Below, one piece after another: positions 23,649-24,271 of a stretch of 24,271 nt of DNA. The DNA lies in NCBI GenBank assembly GCA_045531335.1, contig JAZSDU010000042.1, positions 1 through 24,271 of the forward strand. The letters are read 5' to 3'. A program made the translations under genes and the position numbers. Source of the DNA: CAG-452 sp045531335. GTDB lineage: Bacteria; Bacillota; Clostridia; TANB77; CAG-508. Numbering within the stretch: position 1 is the first letter of the stretch; each line of letters begins with the position of its first letter. Below the pieces are notes generated by a model. The model was not told where the DNA came from, ran no database searches, and was given only the letters and a program-made list of their open reading frames with translations.

Positions 23649-23698
23649 GGACAGTCCCAAAAAGTTTCAATAAATTGCAACTTTTTAGGGACAGTCCC
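23649..23698 (-). terminator. Imperfect GGACAGTCC hairpin after the ATPase gene
   Basis: GGACAGTCCCAAAAAGTT on one side faces AACTTTTTAGGGACAGTCC on the other, about 20 bp with a few mismatches. It lies directly downstream of the stop at 23712 and belongs to the same GGGACAGTCCC family as 13429 and 15461. Confidence 0.65.
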
Positions 23699-23711
23699 TG
23701 GAAATTCCCTT

Positions 23712-24271
23712 TTATAATTCTACCAAATTATATTCTATATTTAATTCATCTAATATTTCTTTTTCTCTGTTTGAGCATGTAAATATAATTATTTGTTTAC
23801 CTTTATAATTATCATAAATAAATTTTAAAATGTTTTTTAATCTTTCGTTATCAAAAAATGCAAAAGCTTCGTCTAATATAATCGGCATATTTTCATCTGA
23901 AATTTCATTCATTGCTGACAGTCTAAGTGATAAATAAAGTTGGTCAATTGTTCCTGTGCTTAAATTATTACAATTAATATATTCACCATCTTCTTTTTCA
24001 ACAATTAATCCTTTATCCGCATCAAAATTTGCCTTTTTATATTTACCATTTGAAATCTTTTCTATTAATAATGATAAGTCTTTTGTAAATTTTGGCGTTA
24101 TTTTGCTTTTTACTTCATTATATGATTCTTCTAAAGTTTCTTTTGCAATATTAATGCTTCTTTCTAAGCTATGTAATTCATTAATTGTTTCATTTAAACA
24201 TATAATTCTTTCATCACATTCTAATTTCTTATTTAATTTTTCGTTAATATTTTTTTCTTCTATATTAATAC
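23712..24271 (-). CDS. C-terminal end of a YhaN/SMC-like AAA ATPase, truncated by window edge
   Basis: The frame is open from the window edge to TAA at 23712, 186 codons. The first 85 residues are a charged coiled coil. The ATPase C-terminus follows: the ABC-type signature NLSTGTIDQLYLSLRLSAM, Walker B MPIILDEAFAFFD and the His-switch-like strand KQIIIFTCSNRE. This order is typical of the RecF/SbcC/YhaN group of DNA-associated ATPases, and the LS-x-GT-x-DQLYLSLRL form favours YhaN-like proteins. An internal ATG at 23912 is not the start, because the signature motif lies upstream of it. The N-terminal half is outside the window. Confidence 0.82.
   Translation of the reverse strand, partial: INIEEKNINEKLNKKLECDERIICLNETINELHSLERSINIAKETLEESYNEVKSKITPKFTKDLSLLIEKISNGKYKKANFDADKGLIVEKEDGEYINCNNLSTGTIDQLYLSLRLSAMNEISDENMPIILDEAFAFFDNERLKNILKFIYDNYKGKQIIIFTCSNREKEILDELNIEYNLVEL

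Overview
The window looks like a low-GC, spore-forming member of the Clostridia. The right half carries ftsA, ftsZ, spoIIGA, sigE, prfA and a meso-diaminopimelate dehydrogenase in a strongly AT-rich genome with clear AGGAGG-type ribosome binding sites and sigma-A promoters. Genus and species cannot be read from the sequence.

Layout. (1) 1-7300 is an integrated mobile element (element A). It has the end of a membrane-anchored protein, a leftward primase-helicase/excisionase-like/HTH operon (3197-886), a divergent control region with two inverted repeats, and a rightward operon of a Cys-cluster protein, a tyrosine integrase and a membrane protein (3387-6220). A convergent HNH-like gene follows. 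(2) 7299-7349 is a displaced 3' half of an initiator tRNA with its own terminator: an attachment-site scar. (3) 7350-11847 (element B) is a 4.5 kb leftward island with a type II restriction-modification set (nuclease, small XRE controller, C5 methyltransferase), a Panacea-type toxin-antitoxin pair and one unknown gene. It has no integrase. (4) 11848-12164 is an initiator tRNA-fMet gene interrupted in the anticodon loop by a 241-nt group I intron. (5) 12168 to the end is chromosomal backbone: ddh, an MscS channel, a PflX-like radical SAM protein, a TVP38-like membrane protein, trmL, an MgtC family protein, then leftward sigE, spoIIGA, ftsZ, ftsA, prfA and the C-terminal end of a YhaN/SMC-like ATPase. 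Several gene ends carry long palindromes of a dispersed repeat family.

Main discovery candidate. Two genes, the integrase (one site) and spoIIGA (two sites), are broken by +1 frameshifts but otherwise read through to full-length, conserved proteins of 375 and 304 residues. All three shifts fall exactly on an in-frame CGG codon followed by A. Skipping the C restores a GGA glycine codon at a position where these families normally have glycine. By eye I find no other in-frame CGG in about 7,000 codons of the window, while about 25 CGG trinucleotides occur out of frame. The simplest reading is that CGG is an unassigned or unreadable codon in this organism, and that CGG-A is a programmed or tolerated +1 frameshift (or four-base codon) signal.

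How the parts work together. The restriction-modification and Panacea modules are both addiction-type systems that could stabilise element B at the tRNA. The intron lies inside the anticodon loop, where tRNA-targeting tyrosine integrases usually cross over, so it may also lock the island in place. SpoIIGA activates SigE by cleaving its pro-sequence, so CGG-dependent frameshifting in spoIIGA could set the level of sporulation protease.
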